Shown here: in pieces, positions 1 to 10,178 of the stretch
How the letters are laid out: every line of letters starts with the position of its first letter
Position numbering within the stretch: the stretch's first letter is position 1
Source of the DNA: Setaria digitata
Taxonomy: Eukaryota > Nematoda > Chromadorea > Rhabditida > Setariidae
NCBI GenBank assembly: GCA_003640385.1
Contig: RCAB01000818.1
Location: 1 to 17,558, forward strand
Direction of reading: 5' to 3'
DNA: 17,558 nt
Position numbers and translations under genes: made by a program
The notes under the pieces: model-generated
Databases searched by the model: none
Told to the model about the DNA's origin: nothing
Seen by the model: the letters and a program-made list of their open reading frames with translations, nothing else

Positions 1-267
1 TTGAACGCATTCACTGTTTCACAATCATATCAAAAATCCGTCTCAGCGAAACGATGAAAAAGTATTGCATAAAAAAAGTAAATGAAAGAATTGCTAAAGT
101 AAAAATATATAAACCTCAGAGATATAAACTTTTGACTTTCAACCTGATTGCTACTGGCGTCTTATCTTATGTGATGTCAGTGCAATTATTTATATTAGGA
201 TGACATATGATTTTTCGCACGATTATTGTCTAAACAAATATTTATTTATATAAACTAAAATAAATAC

Positions 268-2357
268 TTGTTTAGCATTGTTCCCATCCACATCCATCAT
301 CCACAAATCCGGATCACCACTCCTCATTGACGTGAAAATGATATGCTTTCCATCAAAAGATGTACTTGCCTCACCATCAAAACCTGAAATTTATAACTAA
401 TTTTAATTCACGTTCTAAAATTAATCAATATCATTTACTTTTTTAACATATTTCCTGCATAACCAAACATACTGATTCTGCATAAGCGAGCTATTTATTA
501 CTGCATTTTTTAAGGCATGATAACTTTACGCGATAATGATCGAAACGATACGATAAAAATTGACAAGTTGATACGCATTTGTAAAGCTTATGAAGGAAAA
601 GTGCAAATTTCATAAAAGAGGAAAAAATTTGGTAATTTCAAATAACTAAACCACAAAATTTTCGAATAGCCTTGCAAAAACTTTCATTTCAATCAAAAAA
701 AAATCGTTTGACATTATATGATGAATCTCAGCAGCATATTTGTACTTAATAGTTATAAAAGAATTGATTAACCTGATGTATTTGTTAAGCGTTGAATAAA
801 ATTACCATATTTGTTTACTTTGATGAGATCAAAATCGGGATACAAATCATGGATGTATGATTGTTTGCCTGGAAAAATTAATAAACATCTAAGGAAGAAA
901 AGAAATATCGGAAATATATGAATCAATTTAACGTCTCCGAGAATATGTGTTCAATTTTATACATTTCCTATATCTAAAATTTAGCTAAGGTTTTCATTCT
1001 AAAAATTTCGTCAAAATTAAATTTTAAACAAAAATCCTGAAATTTTATGAAGTATCTTGCCTATACTATAGCAAAAACAATAGCTAAAAACGTAAAAATA
1101 AAAAAGTTTGAATGAACTGAAATACTGTAAATGGAATAATGCTAGAACACAAAGCAGACAAAGTAATTAAATTAATAGCCAAAACTATAAAAGATTAACC
1201 AAATAATTCAATTTATCAAATAAGGCAAAATAAGCGACTGAACTGGTGGACAGAAAATACACAAGGTAGGTGTATTTTAAAGTAATCAAAATAATGATAG
1301 TATGTCTGGAAACTAAAAAGAAAAAAATATAGGAAAAGAGAAATTTGGTTTAATTGAAGTTGGAGAGAATAGAGGAAAGACATGAATTAACAAATTAGTA
1401 GATATTTGAAAAATTACAAATTTCCTTTATCCATAACTGCTTTGCTTTATTACATGCTCGTGGTGGACAGCTGTTCAACATGGAACGATTAGCAGTGAAG
1501 ATATTACTGGCATAAATGATAATATTATCATCCGATATATATGTTGCTGATCGTGCAGCACCAATACCTAAAAAAAAAAAAAAAATAATAATTAATTCGT
1601 TTTTGAGCCTTACTTTTTTCTTTTTGTTAACCAGTGCATTAAGTTTGGAAATATTAAAAGTGACCTGCACTCAAACGTCTAACTCTTCGAGATGCATTTG
1701 TAAGATCCAAATCAAATATCTGTAAAAAAATAAAATATTTTTGATGAATTACAATAAATTATTGCAAAAAGAGTAAAGTGGAACTAAATCAGTAAATTAA
1801 CCTGCTCACATTCCGTACCATAAAGATTATTACCGTAACCGTCATAAATTACTCGTTTATCATCCAAACTACAAAAAAAGAAATTACTAACATGATTGAG
1901 TATTTTTTTTTTCACTGTGAATTAATTGCAACATTGGTTGAAATGAATCAAACAATCATTTAAAATTAAAACGCAAAACTTGTTAATTTTCGTTAACACA
2001 TTTTCTACAGTTATGAAAAATATTTCTGAACAATATGCTGAAACTATGGGATATCACGCGTTATCCATGTTATCGTTATCAATCCATGTTTCAATGAATT
2101 GGAACTTGAATACTAGTTGGAACAGACACTGCACTTATATGATACACATGATAACAACTAAGTAACGAAGATATTGAAAATGTTTATTCCTTATTGAATA
2201 ATTGTCACTAAAATTAAAATTAAAATTCTTCAATATTGGAAATTTATATGATAGGTGAAGGAGGCACAGATTACCTAAATGAAGCTCCCATATTAATGTC
2301 ATTTTTGGTAAGTTGTTTGATCTCTGATGGAAAATTAAGAGGCGAAATATTTTCTTC
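268..2357 (-). CDS. Second TolB/WD40-like beta-propeller copy (B), partial at left edge
   Basis: Six exons are supported, in transcript order: 2357-2275, 1868-1802, 1719-1665, 1567-1418, 868-773 and 383-268. All have GT..AG borders and agree in phase, giving 189 codons so far; the last donor (AACAA/gtattt) leads to exons beyond position 1. The protein parallels copy A exon by exon: EIKQLT, TECEQIFDLDL, RRVRRLSAGIG, SCPPRACN, SYIHDLYPDFDLIKVN, then a PD40-type repeat, FDGEASTSFDGKHIIF followed by SMRSGDPDLWMMD. TolB-like PD40 repeats form six-bladed propellers that usually bind proteins or ligands outside the cytoplasm; the substrate here is unknown. Exon 1 has no in-frame Met near its 5' end, and no good signal-peptide exon lies between it and copy A. 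It is therefore either the second half of a fused A-B protein or a separate gene whose first exon was not found. It is more diverged than A. Confidence 0.72.
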
Positions 2358-2641
2358 CTAAAAAATGCAGGACGTCTAAGCTATTAAATTAATCAAAGTT
2401 TACACAATATTTACGAAAATATTCGTAAAACTGAAAGCGAAGGTTAATGAAAAGATATTGCAAAAAATTACAGCAGGATTAATTTGACTTAATTGTCAAT
2501 ATGAATTATATAATTAATTTAACAAAAACATATTTAGAACTATAAATTCATTCGAAAGCATTCTTGCATGACTAACTTAACCAACAGTTTAGAAGTAACT
2601 AATTGTGTAAATTTGAATTACTTTGAAGTTGAAAATAGCAC
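2358..2641 (-). other. Junction between propeller copies A and B: short intergenic stretch or intron
   Basis: If copy A reads through, it ends VLFSTSK then TAA (2641-2618), leaving about 260 bases to the first recognised B exon. If CAG/gtgcta at 2642/2641 is the donor and ttttttag/GAAG at 2358/2357 is the acceptor, this is a 284-nt phase-0 intron joining A to B in frame. No AATAAA lies on the minus strand here. The only ATGs open short frames that stop quickly (for example one from about 2563) and do not splice in phase to the B exon. Confidence 0.5.
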
Positions 2642-5600
2642 CTGTATCTGATTTTCCTTTTTCATCGTACGAATATCAAGCCAGTCAGCGATGAAAAGAT
2701 TTAACTCACTTCGACTGTGACCATTTCGGCTACTACTCCAAACTAATCGTCGACCAGCTCGATCAAACATTGGAAATGCATCAAAACCTCCTTCATTGAA
2801 AGTTATCTATAACAAAAGCAATCTTTTCTTCTGTCGTTTTTTCTCCCTCTTTCAAACATATAAGCAAAAACTTTGTTCTAATTTTTCAGCATTTATCGAA
2901 ACTCGCAACTTTCTATTCAAATTATTACTAGAAACAGTGGAAAGAAGAAAAATGATTAATTGATTCTTATCATTAATTTATGGATTGGTTTCACTAGAAA
3001 CTAACAAACACTCCTTCCTAACTTCTGCTCGAATATTTTCAGATTAAGAAAAATATTTTAATAAGCAGAAGTCTTACTCGTTCAACGTTTTCACCATTTT
3101 CATCAACCATATACAAATTAAATGCGCCAAAATGTCCACCAGTTTCATTGAAATTTGAACTAAATATAATATGGCGATTATCAGGCATATAAAATGGTGC
3201 CCAGTTAGAACCACCGAGAGATGTGACTTTTCTTAGGTCACTACCATCAATACCAATCGTATAAAGTTCCATTTCGAGTGGTGATACTAAATTATAGCTG
3301 AAAAAAGAGAAGACGGTCCAATTAATTTAATTGCAAGCTTAAAATTAAGATAAAGCAAGCAGAAGAAATTAATTCGCTCAAATGAAAAGAATAATTAAAA
3401 ACTAAATTTGACAAATCAATGAGAAAAATAACGATTGGCTCGATTTAGCAAACTGGAAGAATGAGAAAATATAATGGAATATACTTACTACTGCACCCTA
3501 ATAATGATTAATTAATGAACAAACAATAGTAAATCTCTATATTTTCGAATCTCTTCACTAGTATTTGGTCTTGACGCACGGAATACAATTTTTGTTCCAT
3601 CTGGACTAAAAAATGGACCACCATCATAGCCAAGTTCATTTGTTAACTAAAAACCGTATCCATTACAAATGATTTTTTTTTTTTAATTTTGACAGCAAAA
3701 ATAATTGAAATGAAATTTATTTGGATTAAGAAGAAAGACATGCTCTTTTGTTATGTGAAACATCCACTATTAATTGAAACAATTTAGCTAATTAACAAAT
3801 TTCAGTCACAAGGAACAGTAAATTACGACTTAGAAAAACAAAAAGACAAGAAGAGTAATAAAGAAACATACTTGTCTTGGTTCCGTTCCATCCGAATTCA
3901 TAATCCAAATTTCCGGATCACCACTTCTCAGCGATGTGAACACAATGTATCGACCATCCGGTGAAACAGCTCCTTCTGCATCATATCCTGCTGCATCAGT
4001 TAAGCGGCTTACAACTGTGCCAAATTCGTTCACCTAAAACTCATTAATAGTTGTGAAATTGAATTTTATGAAGGAATTTTGGCGCATATTTTCGAAAATT
4101 TAAATAAATTTCGGTGAAAATTATCATCAAAAAAGTTAAAACAAAAGAAAACTTATTTCCTTTATAAGTTTTTTTTTTTTTTAAAAAATGAACCTTAAAA
4201 ATGTCATATTCTGGAAATAAATCCCACGTATAACTCGTGTTACCTATAAATATTTAGTTTTTTTTTTACTGAGCAGAGATATATTAATATAATATTGTTG
4301 ATGTGAATTTTTGATTTTTTTTTAAAGACAAGTTACTTTGATATCAAGTAGAAATTGAATAGAACATTTAAATTTTCTTCGGTTAGCTCTGAACATCCCT
4401 CACTTATAATTTTATTTCAATTTCAAAAAAAAGGTCAATTATTTACACTTTCATAAATTCGTAGGCTTTCTGTTAATAATGCTTTTTATTTCGTTTTTTT
4501 TTCTTCTTTTTTTTTTACCACAAATTTGAACTATTCAAAAACAAGATAATTTATAAAAAAATATTTTAAAGTGAAGAGGTAAATATCAACAAAAATATTG
4601 TGAAGTGTGGATGGAAAAGTGAGTGAAAATAAATAAATTACATCTTTAAATTAGATTAAGAAATAAAAATTGAGAATTAAGCACAGAATCAACCCTATAA
4701 ATTGGAAGCGGAAAATATTCGAAATTTAGTGCTGCTATAAATATTAAAAATTATGTCATAAAACTTTCTTCTTCTTTCGATTGAAATTATCCTCATACAA
4801 ATTTTAGAAAAATATCGTTGCTTACAAAGATGCTTCAAATGAGGATCAATTTTGGCACGCTCTGTTTGACAAGTTTTAGTAGGACAACTTTGTAAGGTAG
4901 TCGATGAGCTGTAATTTGCATCTCGAAAGGTTCCCGCATAAATTAGATGACGATTGTCAGGATAAAAATATGAGCATGTACAAGCTCCAATACCTGGAAT
5001 AAAATATCTTAATAGGAATTGATAAGAGGAGAGATAATAAGCGACAGAACTAGTCTGCTGTATAAATAAACAAACATTAACAAATATAAATAAATAAACA
5101 AACATTTCATAGATAAATAAAATAAAATGGAACTAATTGGAAATAATATGGAATATAAGCCAATGTTGAAATGAAAAAATTGAAGTATGTTTGTGAACAA
5201 AAACTGAACGAAAGAAGGAATCGGAAGATAAATAAAAAGCATATTTAAAATATTAATAGAATATAGGATAAACCATACACAAAATAATTAAAATAATTAT
5301 GTACAAATTCTATGAAATTAAAAATTAATTATTTAAATGATATCGAACTTACCTGTGCTAAGCCTTTGCGGAATTTGTTTCTTTGGTGGAATGGTTAAAT
5401 CAAGCTTATAAATCTGCAATTTATTATAAATTCTTTTAAGCTTTATTCAAAGAACTAATAAAATTAAGTTCCATTTATACTAAAATTTATTTGGTGCAGA
5501 TATTTGTTTGTTCACCAATCGCTTTATTTGACAAACTTATTAAGATTTCAGTAAAAAAGAAATCCACACGTACCATGTTAGTGCAAATAAATGCTAACAA

Positions 5601-6366
5601 GACATGAAAAATATTAAAGCATATTTCAGAAAGCTTCAGGCTTGCCAGAATACTTCAAAATGGATTGGTTATACAAAATTAGATCATACTGAGTTCTAAG
5701 ATGAAATAGTTCAGCGTGGTTCTAAGATTGCTTAAACCTAGCCCTACCGAAAATGGAAGTAAAGAATTAAACTGGAATAAAATGGATAAAGTTCATTTTA
5801 TATCAAATTATTGATAAATCGATGGCAAGTAATAATTTTATACAGAAAATACCTGGTCACAAAATGTTCCGTATTCTGAAACGCCAGCTGCTTGAAACGT
5901 CAGCCAATTTCCATCAAAACTTAAAAAGTATTTATGATATGATTGGAATATCTGATAATTAGGGTACAGAAAAATGGAGGACTGGGCAGAAGAGAAAAAA
6001 GAGTTTTAGAAAATTTTTGCAACTAATTCTCGAAATTTAATGAGAAAGTTAAATCCTCAAATCCTCCAAATTTTCCAATTCTATAACATTACACAACAAG
6101 ATGCATAAAGTTTAAGCGATAAAAAGGAAATTAGTTTCGTCTACACTATTGATATCTATGAGCCATTAACGTGCCATATCTAATTTCTTTTTTTTTTGAG
6201 AAAGGACAAATTAACCTGAAATAACCTTCGGCATTCTGTCCACCAAACGTTAGTTGACGTATATTAGTAAGATGTTGCTCATCCGGAAAATGAATTTCGG
6301 CGAAAATAATTGCAACAGTGAAAAATATAGAGAAAATGATGTGGAATAAACACATATATTGCGTTT
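2618..6366 (-). CDS. Secreted TolB/WD40-like (PD40) six-bladed beta-propeller protein (copy A)
   Basis: Exons: 6366-6216 (ATG at 6355), 5919-5853, 5413-5353, 4993-4826, 4243-4194, 4033-3872, 3646-3525, 3297-3078 and 2806-2618 (TAA at 2620-2618). All junctions agree in phase, giving about 392 aa. Residues 1-19 (MCLFHIIFSIFFTVAIIFA) are a typical signal peptide, so the product is probably secreted or lumenal. Six repeated strand motifs, RQLT, QRLS, SRLT, RQLT, RKVT and ERIT, each precede a blade; the best are GYDAEGAVSPDGRYIVFTS and GYDGGPFFSPDGTKIVF, followed by IWIMNSDGTE-type strands. This is the PD40/TolB pattern, and six repeats fit one closed propeller. Biochemical role and partner are unknown. 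The start is supported by a T-tract 3' splice site (AG at 6368-6367) only 11 nt upstream, a likely trans-splice acceptor. Exon 9 could instead be spliced at CAG/gtgcta (exon end 2642) in phase with copy B. Confidence 0.85.
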
Positions 6367-7671
6367 CTAAAAAAAAAAAGAAAAAATATTATAAAAAAAA
6401 TTACTTTAATGACCGAATTTCACCATAATTCGCCTTAGTTGAAAATGTTTTTAAAAAAATCTTCCTCGAACATTGAAATTTTTTTGAAATGAAAAAACTA
6501 AAAAAAATATACATTGTAAAATTCGTTGGTCTTCTCTTCACAATAATGGTAAAATTACAAAATCTTAGTCACATTAATTAGTTGTATTATTTGCTGGACA
6601 AATGAAAGTTATCACCTACATGGTTTCCGGAAAACTCATTTTAAAGCACTAAAAATTCTGTCTTTAAAGTAACACCTTAAAATGTTACAGCAGGTACATG
6701 AAGAGAAGTGAAGTATATAATTCTACATAATTCTTATGAAGAATGCATATTAATCACAAAAGTAATCAAAATCTCTGAAAGCGCCAATTCCGCGACTGGT
6801 GAATACGATAAAGAAATGCCTTTAAGCAAATAACTAAACAGAACTAGAACTATTCCGCATAGTTAAATACTTCGTCATATCACTTCCAAATGCACAACAG
6901 TCATTTCAGCCCATTCATACTCAACAGCGATAAAAGATAAATGCGCAAAATTCCCAAAAAAAAAGTTTAATTTTGAGGAAGTTTATACCTAATTTTATAA
7001 ATGAAATAGTTTAGAGTACAACATATAACCAATTGAACAATTTTATTATTTAAATCGAAACTCGGTAAAAAAAAAGAAACTTTCTGTCAATTTTTGAATA
7101 GTCGAAAATGCAATGAACGAAAGAATTTAGAAAACTTTATCACGGCACTGCACAATATGCAAAGTGATAATACTGCACAAATAAACAAAAGCAAACAATG
7201 AAGTGCTCAATTACCCCTTAAAACACTTTTACAGAGAGTCTTGGAAGCAATAGTTAAAATTCTAAACACTCTTGCTAACAAATTTGAAAAATAACTAGAC
7301 TCTAAATACTATTATTCGTTGTTAGTAATTCAAAAATAATTTTCATCAGGCATATTCTATCAACAGTAAAACCAACCAGGCTCTTGCTACAACATAAACG
7401 AAATGATGAAATAAGTAATGAATTATATTCACTTCAGACATAGGAGAGAAATCGGTTGAATTTCACGCCAATCATGAAAGCTGTGTACGGGTTAGTCAGA
7501 GTACCTTTACAGATTCGAATCTGAATTAATGATAAGATATCTGATATCGGAAATAACCTCCTCGCTAGGCCATCTGTGAAGAAGGGAAAGGATAGAAGCA
7601 GGAACGCTGCAAACCTGACAAAGTAAAGAAATAAATCTTGATAGAAAATTTCCATGTAAAAGCCTTCACTC

Positions 7672-7673
<2 letters not shown>
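6367..7673. other. Gene-free AT-rich stretch between propeller A and AP-3 sigma
   Basis: No recognisable protein or RNA gene was found on either strand. The left end is the T-tract splice acceptor of propeller A (an A11 run at 6369-6379 on the plus strand). It should hold the promoter of that gene, but no clear core element was seen. A 73-codon minus-strand frame at 7434-7655 has no family resemblance. It overlaps a 14-bp perfect palindrome at 7510-7523. Confidence 0.6.
7510..7523. repeat. Perfect 14-bp palindrome
   Basis: CAGATTCGAATCTG equals its own reverse complement. It lies in otherwise unexplained DNA downstream of AP-3 sigma. A tRNA T-arm was considered because of the central TTCGAA, but no cloverleaf can be drawn around it. 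Confidence 0.6.

Positions 7674-7702
<29 letters not shown>
7674..7702. repeat. AT dinucleotide microsatellite, about 14.5 units
   Basis: An uninterrupted run of alternating A and T over 29 bases. It is placed 15 bp from a strong inverted repeat, just past the stop codon of AP-3 sigma on its downstream side. Length polymorphism would be expected. Confidence 0.95.
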
Positions 7703-7705
<3 letters not shown>

Positions 7706-7716
7706 AACTAAAAAAG

Positions 7717-7752
7717 CCTAGTAACTGAAGCTATATAACTTCAGTTACTAGG
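7717..7752. repeat. Perfect 14-bp inverted repeat (hairpin) just 3' of AP-3 sigma
   Basis: The left arm CCTAGTAACTGAAG (7717-7730) is exactly complementary to the right arm CTTCAGTTACTAGG (7739-7752), with an 8-base loop (ctatataa). The stem can extend outward by a G-U pair and three A-T pairs. It begins 35 bases past the AP-3 sigma stop codon, so it probably falls in that gene's 3' UTR. It might be a structured UTR element or the remains of a small inverted-repeat transposon. Confidence 0.8.
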
Positions 7753-7786
7753 TTTTCATAACGACGTGATACCAATAAAAATTATA

Positions 7787-9592
7787 TCAAAATGGCTTTT
7801 TTATGTTAGGCAAATTGATGTCAGCTAGCTTGAAATCTTTGATATGCTGCGATATGTTCATACTTTTCACAGCGCTAACAGCACGAGCTGGAGCTGCCGC
7901 GATTCCAGCCTGGAAAAAATATTTTTGAAGTTCATGGAGACAATTTTATTAGGTAATATTTGTGATTCCATGAATGAATCTTTCTAAAACTCTTTAGAAA
8001 CTAAAAGCTTAGAATTAGTCAGACAAGGAAAAAAATAAGACAAAAATTGTGAACTTCTTCTTTTTCCATCTTCTCCTGCTCCTGTATTCGTAAAAGAATT
8101 TCATTCATATTTGTTTCCAGCACCATACCTCCCATCACTAACTCGTCAAGTATATGATGTACCTAAAAGAAAGTCTCGGCACAATTAAGTATAATCAGTG
8201 CGTAAAACAATCGAAGTGGCCAGAATTCGCTCAAGTGATTCATACTTTATATTTAACAAAAAAAAAAATTTTGGACATACTTTGTCTACGTGAAAAATCA
8301 GATCCAACTCACAAACATTTTCGAAACACCGATCCAATGTTTCAACAAATACCTGCAAGTAATATTTTTCCTACCAGCACTTTAGAAATAGAAATAAAAA
8401 TAACGAGAAGGGATATTTTATATCTCGAGGAATCCATATCTTTTTTTTCATGCAGATATTACAACAGATCATTCTAATTTAAATGTGGAGGAAGACGGGA
8501 AAATGTTACCTTATAAATTAAAAGGGATAAATTTGCTCTTTTAACACCCTCGTTTTAATTAAGGAAAGCAAAGGCGTTGCAGTTAAGAATACAACTGGAA
8601 ACTTCCTAACATCCCTCCTTGTCTTGGAAACAATTACATTAATCACAACAACAACAACAACGAAGTCATCCGTACTGAAATAACTTCAAAATCTATTCTA
8701 TAAAATATACCTGTATGAGATCAAGAATTCCAAGTTCACTTTCCGAGGAATCAACGCAAAATACGAAATACAGCGTGGCATAGTGTCGGTAAATTAATTT
8801 ATAATCTGATCCACCAATTAACGAGCCTCCTTCCAGGAAATTGCAAACATTATCATCACGTTTTGAAACCAACTGGAATGTTTCGCGTATAATATGCTGC
8901 TGTTCTTCTTCCGGCTGCAAAAGTTACACATGTTTTAATCATATTATAAGGAATTTGCCGAAATTTTATAAGTTCATCTATTAAATTTATGTTTACTGGA
9001 TTATAAAGGATCATTTAACTTAAAGAAAAAATGCAGTCTGGTGTAATTTTATGGAAATAAAATTACAAAACTTTATGAAATATTAGAAGAAAACCCTTTG
9101 ATTGAATGATAAAACTTCGAAATTCCATTACCCAGTTTGCAAACAAATATTTTCGACAAAGTTTTTAAAGATTAAAGAATAAAAATAAAATACTCTATCT
9201 ATTCCATCAATATACCGGTTAACAGTATTGCACTGCTTTACATTTTAAAACGGTTAAGAATTTAGCAGCACCACACATTAGATGTCGGATCTGTTCCTAA
9301 TAAATTAGACAAAAGACAAAAAGAAATTTCACAAAAAATATTATCAACAAGTTATCTTTGCAATGGAATCCAATTTCACTGGAAAGTCGTCAATTCCAGG
9401 CAACACTCCTATGAGAGATGGGAAGGGAAAATTCCAATACACGCTATTAATGTGCAACTTTTACACCATGAAATAGTTCGCACTAATTTGTCAAATTTCA
9501 AGTTCATATATTTTCCGACTTACATAATGGACGTAAAATTTCAGTAGACGTGGTTTCCCGTGATTGTTAAATACCAAAATTGCTTTGATCAT
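7787..9592 (-). CDS. aps-3: AP-3 complex subunit sigma (clathrin adaptor small chain)
   Basis: Five exons: 9592-9524, 8914-8711, 8352-8281, 8162-8055 and 7909-7787 (TGA at 7789-7787). All junctions are phase 0 and the product is 191 aa, close to the roughly 193 aa of the human sigma-3 subunits. The start MIKAILVFNNHGKPRLLKF is the family N terminus. The core includes NVCNFLEGG, LIGGSDYKLIYRHYATLYFV, VDSSESELGILDLIQ, the exon-3 segment VFVETLDRCFENVCELDLIF, and GGMVLETNMNEI. The tail AGIAAAPARAVSAVK is specific to sigma-3 rather than the sigma-1 and sigma-2 subunits. The protein is the small longin-fold chain of heterotetrameric AP-3, which sorts cargo from endosomes or the trans-Golgi to lysosome-related organelles. 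The sigma chain, with the delta subunit, helps form the dileucine-signal site. The gene is divergent from rpl-39, 586 bp away. Its 5' leader is purine-rich, with a possible acceptor ending ttcag shortly upstream. Confidence 0.97.
8644..8661 (+). repeat. ACA trinucleotide run in an AP-3 sigma intron
   Basis: About six consecutive ACA units in the intron between exons 2 and 3 of AP-3 sigma. A simple repeat with no coding role. Confidence 0.85.
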
Positions 9593-10178
9593 TCTTCCCG
9601 TCTTCTCTTTTCTCTTACTGAATTCATTTGTTAATAATCCACCTGCTGGAATAGAAAACGTTTTTGTCCAATTTAAAGCTCAGCATCCAACAACCTCCCA
9701 GTCGCCATTAGTCATCAATCTTAACACAATTAAAAAGTGGTGCCAACGGGAACCGAAATTAATCATCCAGTAAATAGCGATTGGTATACACTGCGCTCCA
9801 AATGTTTTGGGTACATGATACGGTGGGATTTGTTCACTTCTGTTTGTTGCGGGATACTGGGTTTGTTATTGGCTCACGTTTCACGTCTTGATTTCTTCAA
9901 GAAAGGACGTGTTACTTAAGTTCTAAGCTCACGTCTTACGCCTTAGTTTTGTTCAAGAAGGGACGTGTCACGTATGTTCATGCTCCTGCGTCTTCCTGTC
10001 CTTATCACTTACAGTATTTCTCTGTGAACTTACCACCAAAAATGCGTTGTTAGTTAGACGCAGCTTAATTATTTGACTTAAAAAATGTGTGGCTTTGTGT
10101 GACTTGTTTCTATTACTAAAAAATGAAATGTTTCCGGGACTTTTACTTCAGCAGTCGAACTCTCTTGTGTATTTTGCG
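9593..10178. promoter_or_regulatory. Shared upstream region of divergent AP-3 sigma and rpl-39
   Basis: This 586-bp gap separates the start codons of two oppositely oriented housekeeping genes and must hold both promoters. It contains an inverted CCAAT box (ATTGG, 9868-9872) touching a 55-bp imperfect tandem repeat at 9872-9981. Upstream of rpl-39 the sequence ttttacttcag ends at 10151, a likely trans-splice acceptor giving a 27-nt leader. No TATA box was evident. An open frame at 9564-9773 on the plus strand runs antisense to AP-3 sigma exon 1 and is not thought to be real. Confidence 0.6.
9872..9981. repeat. Two-copy imperfect tandem repeat, 55-bp unit, with CACGTC..GACGTG arms
   Basis: Copy 1 is 9872-9926 and copy 2 is 9927-9981. 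Both begin GCTCACGT, share TTCAAGAA followed by GGACGTGT, and end in a GTTCT/GTTCA-like stretch. Each copy contains a CACGTC element (9882-9887; 9930-9935) facing a GACGTG element (9906-9911; 9962-9967), so each can form a short hairpin or present paired ACGT-core sites. The copies differ at many bases yet keep these arms. The position in a bidirectional promoter suggests transcription-factor sites. Confidence 0.75.

Noticed and set aside
1..267. Next exon of propeller copy B
   Set aside because: No acceptor followed by an LTNELGYDGG-like segment was found in these bases; the next exon probably lies beyond the left edge.
1347..1367. Stretch beginning GGTTTAATT that recalls the nematode spliced leader SL1
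   Set aside because: Only the first nine bases match the leader; the rest differs, and no splice donor or SL RNA body follows.
4690..4728. A possible extra exon of propeller A encoding SALNFEYFPLPIYRV-like sequence
   Set aside because: It has an acceptor (tttatag) and is in phase with exon 4, but no donor leads to exon 5 in phase. Direct joining of exon 4 (end 4826) to exon 5 (start 4243) restores a Cys codon at the same place as in copy B.
7470..7530. tRNA suggested by TTCGAA inside CAGATTCGAATCTG
   Set aside because: No A box at the right distance and no acceptor or anticodon stem can be formed on either strand.
7434..7655. 73-codon minus-strand open frame downstream of AP-3 sigma
   Set aside because: It resembles no known family, has no supporting splice signals, and is of a length expected by chance in this window.
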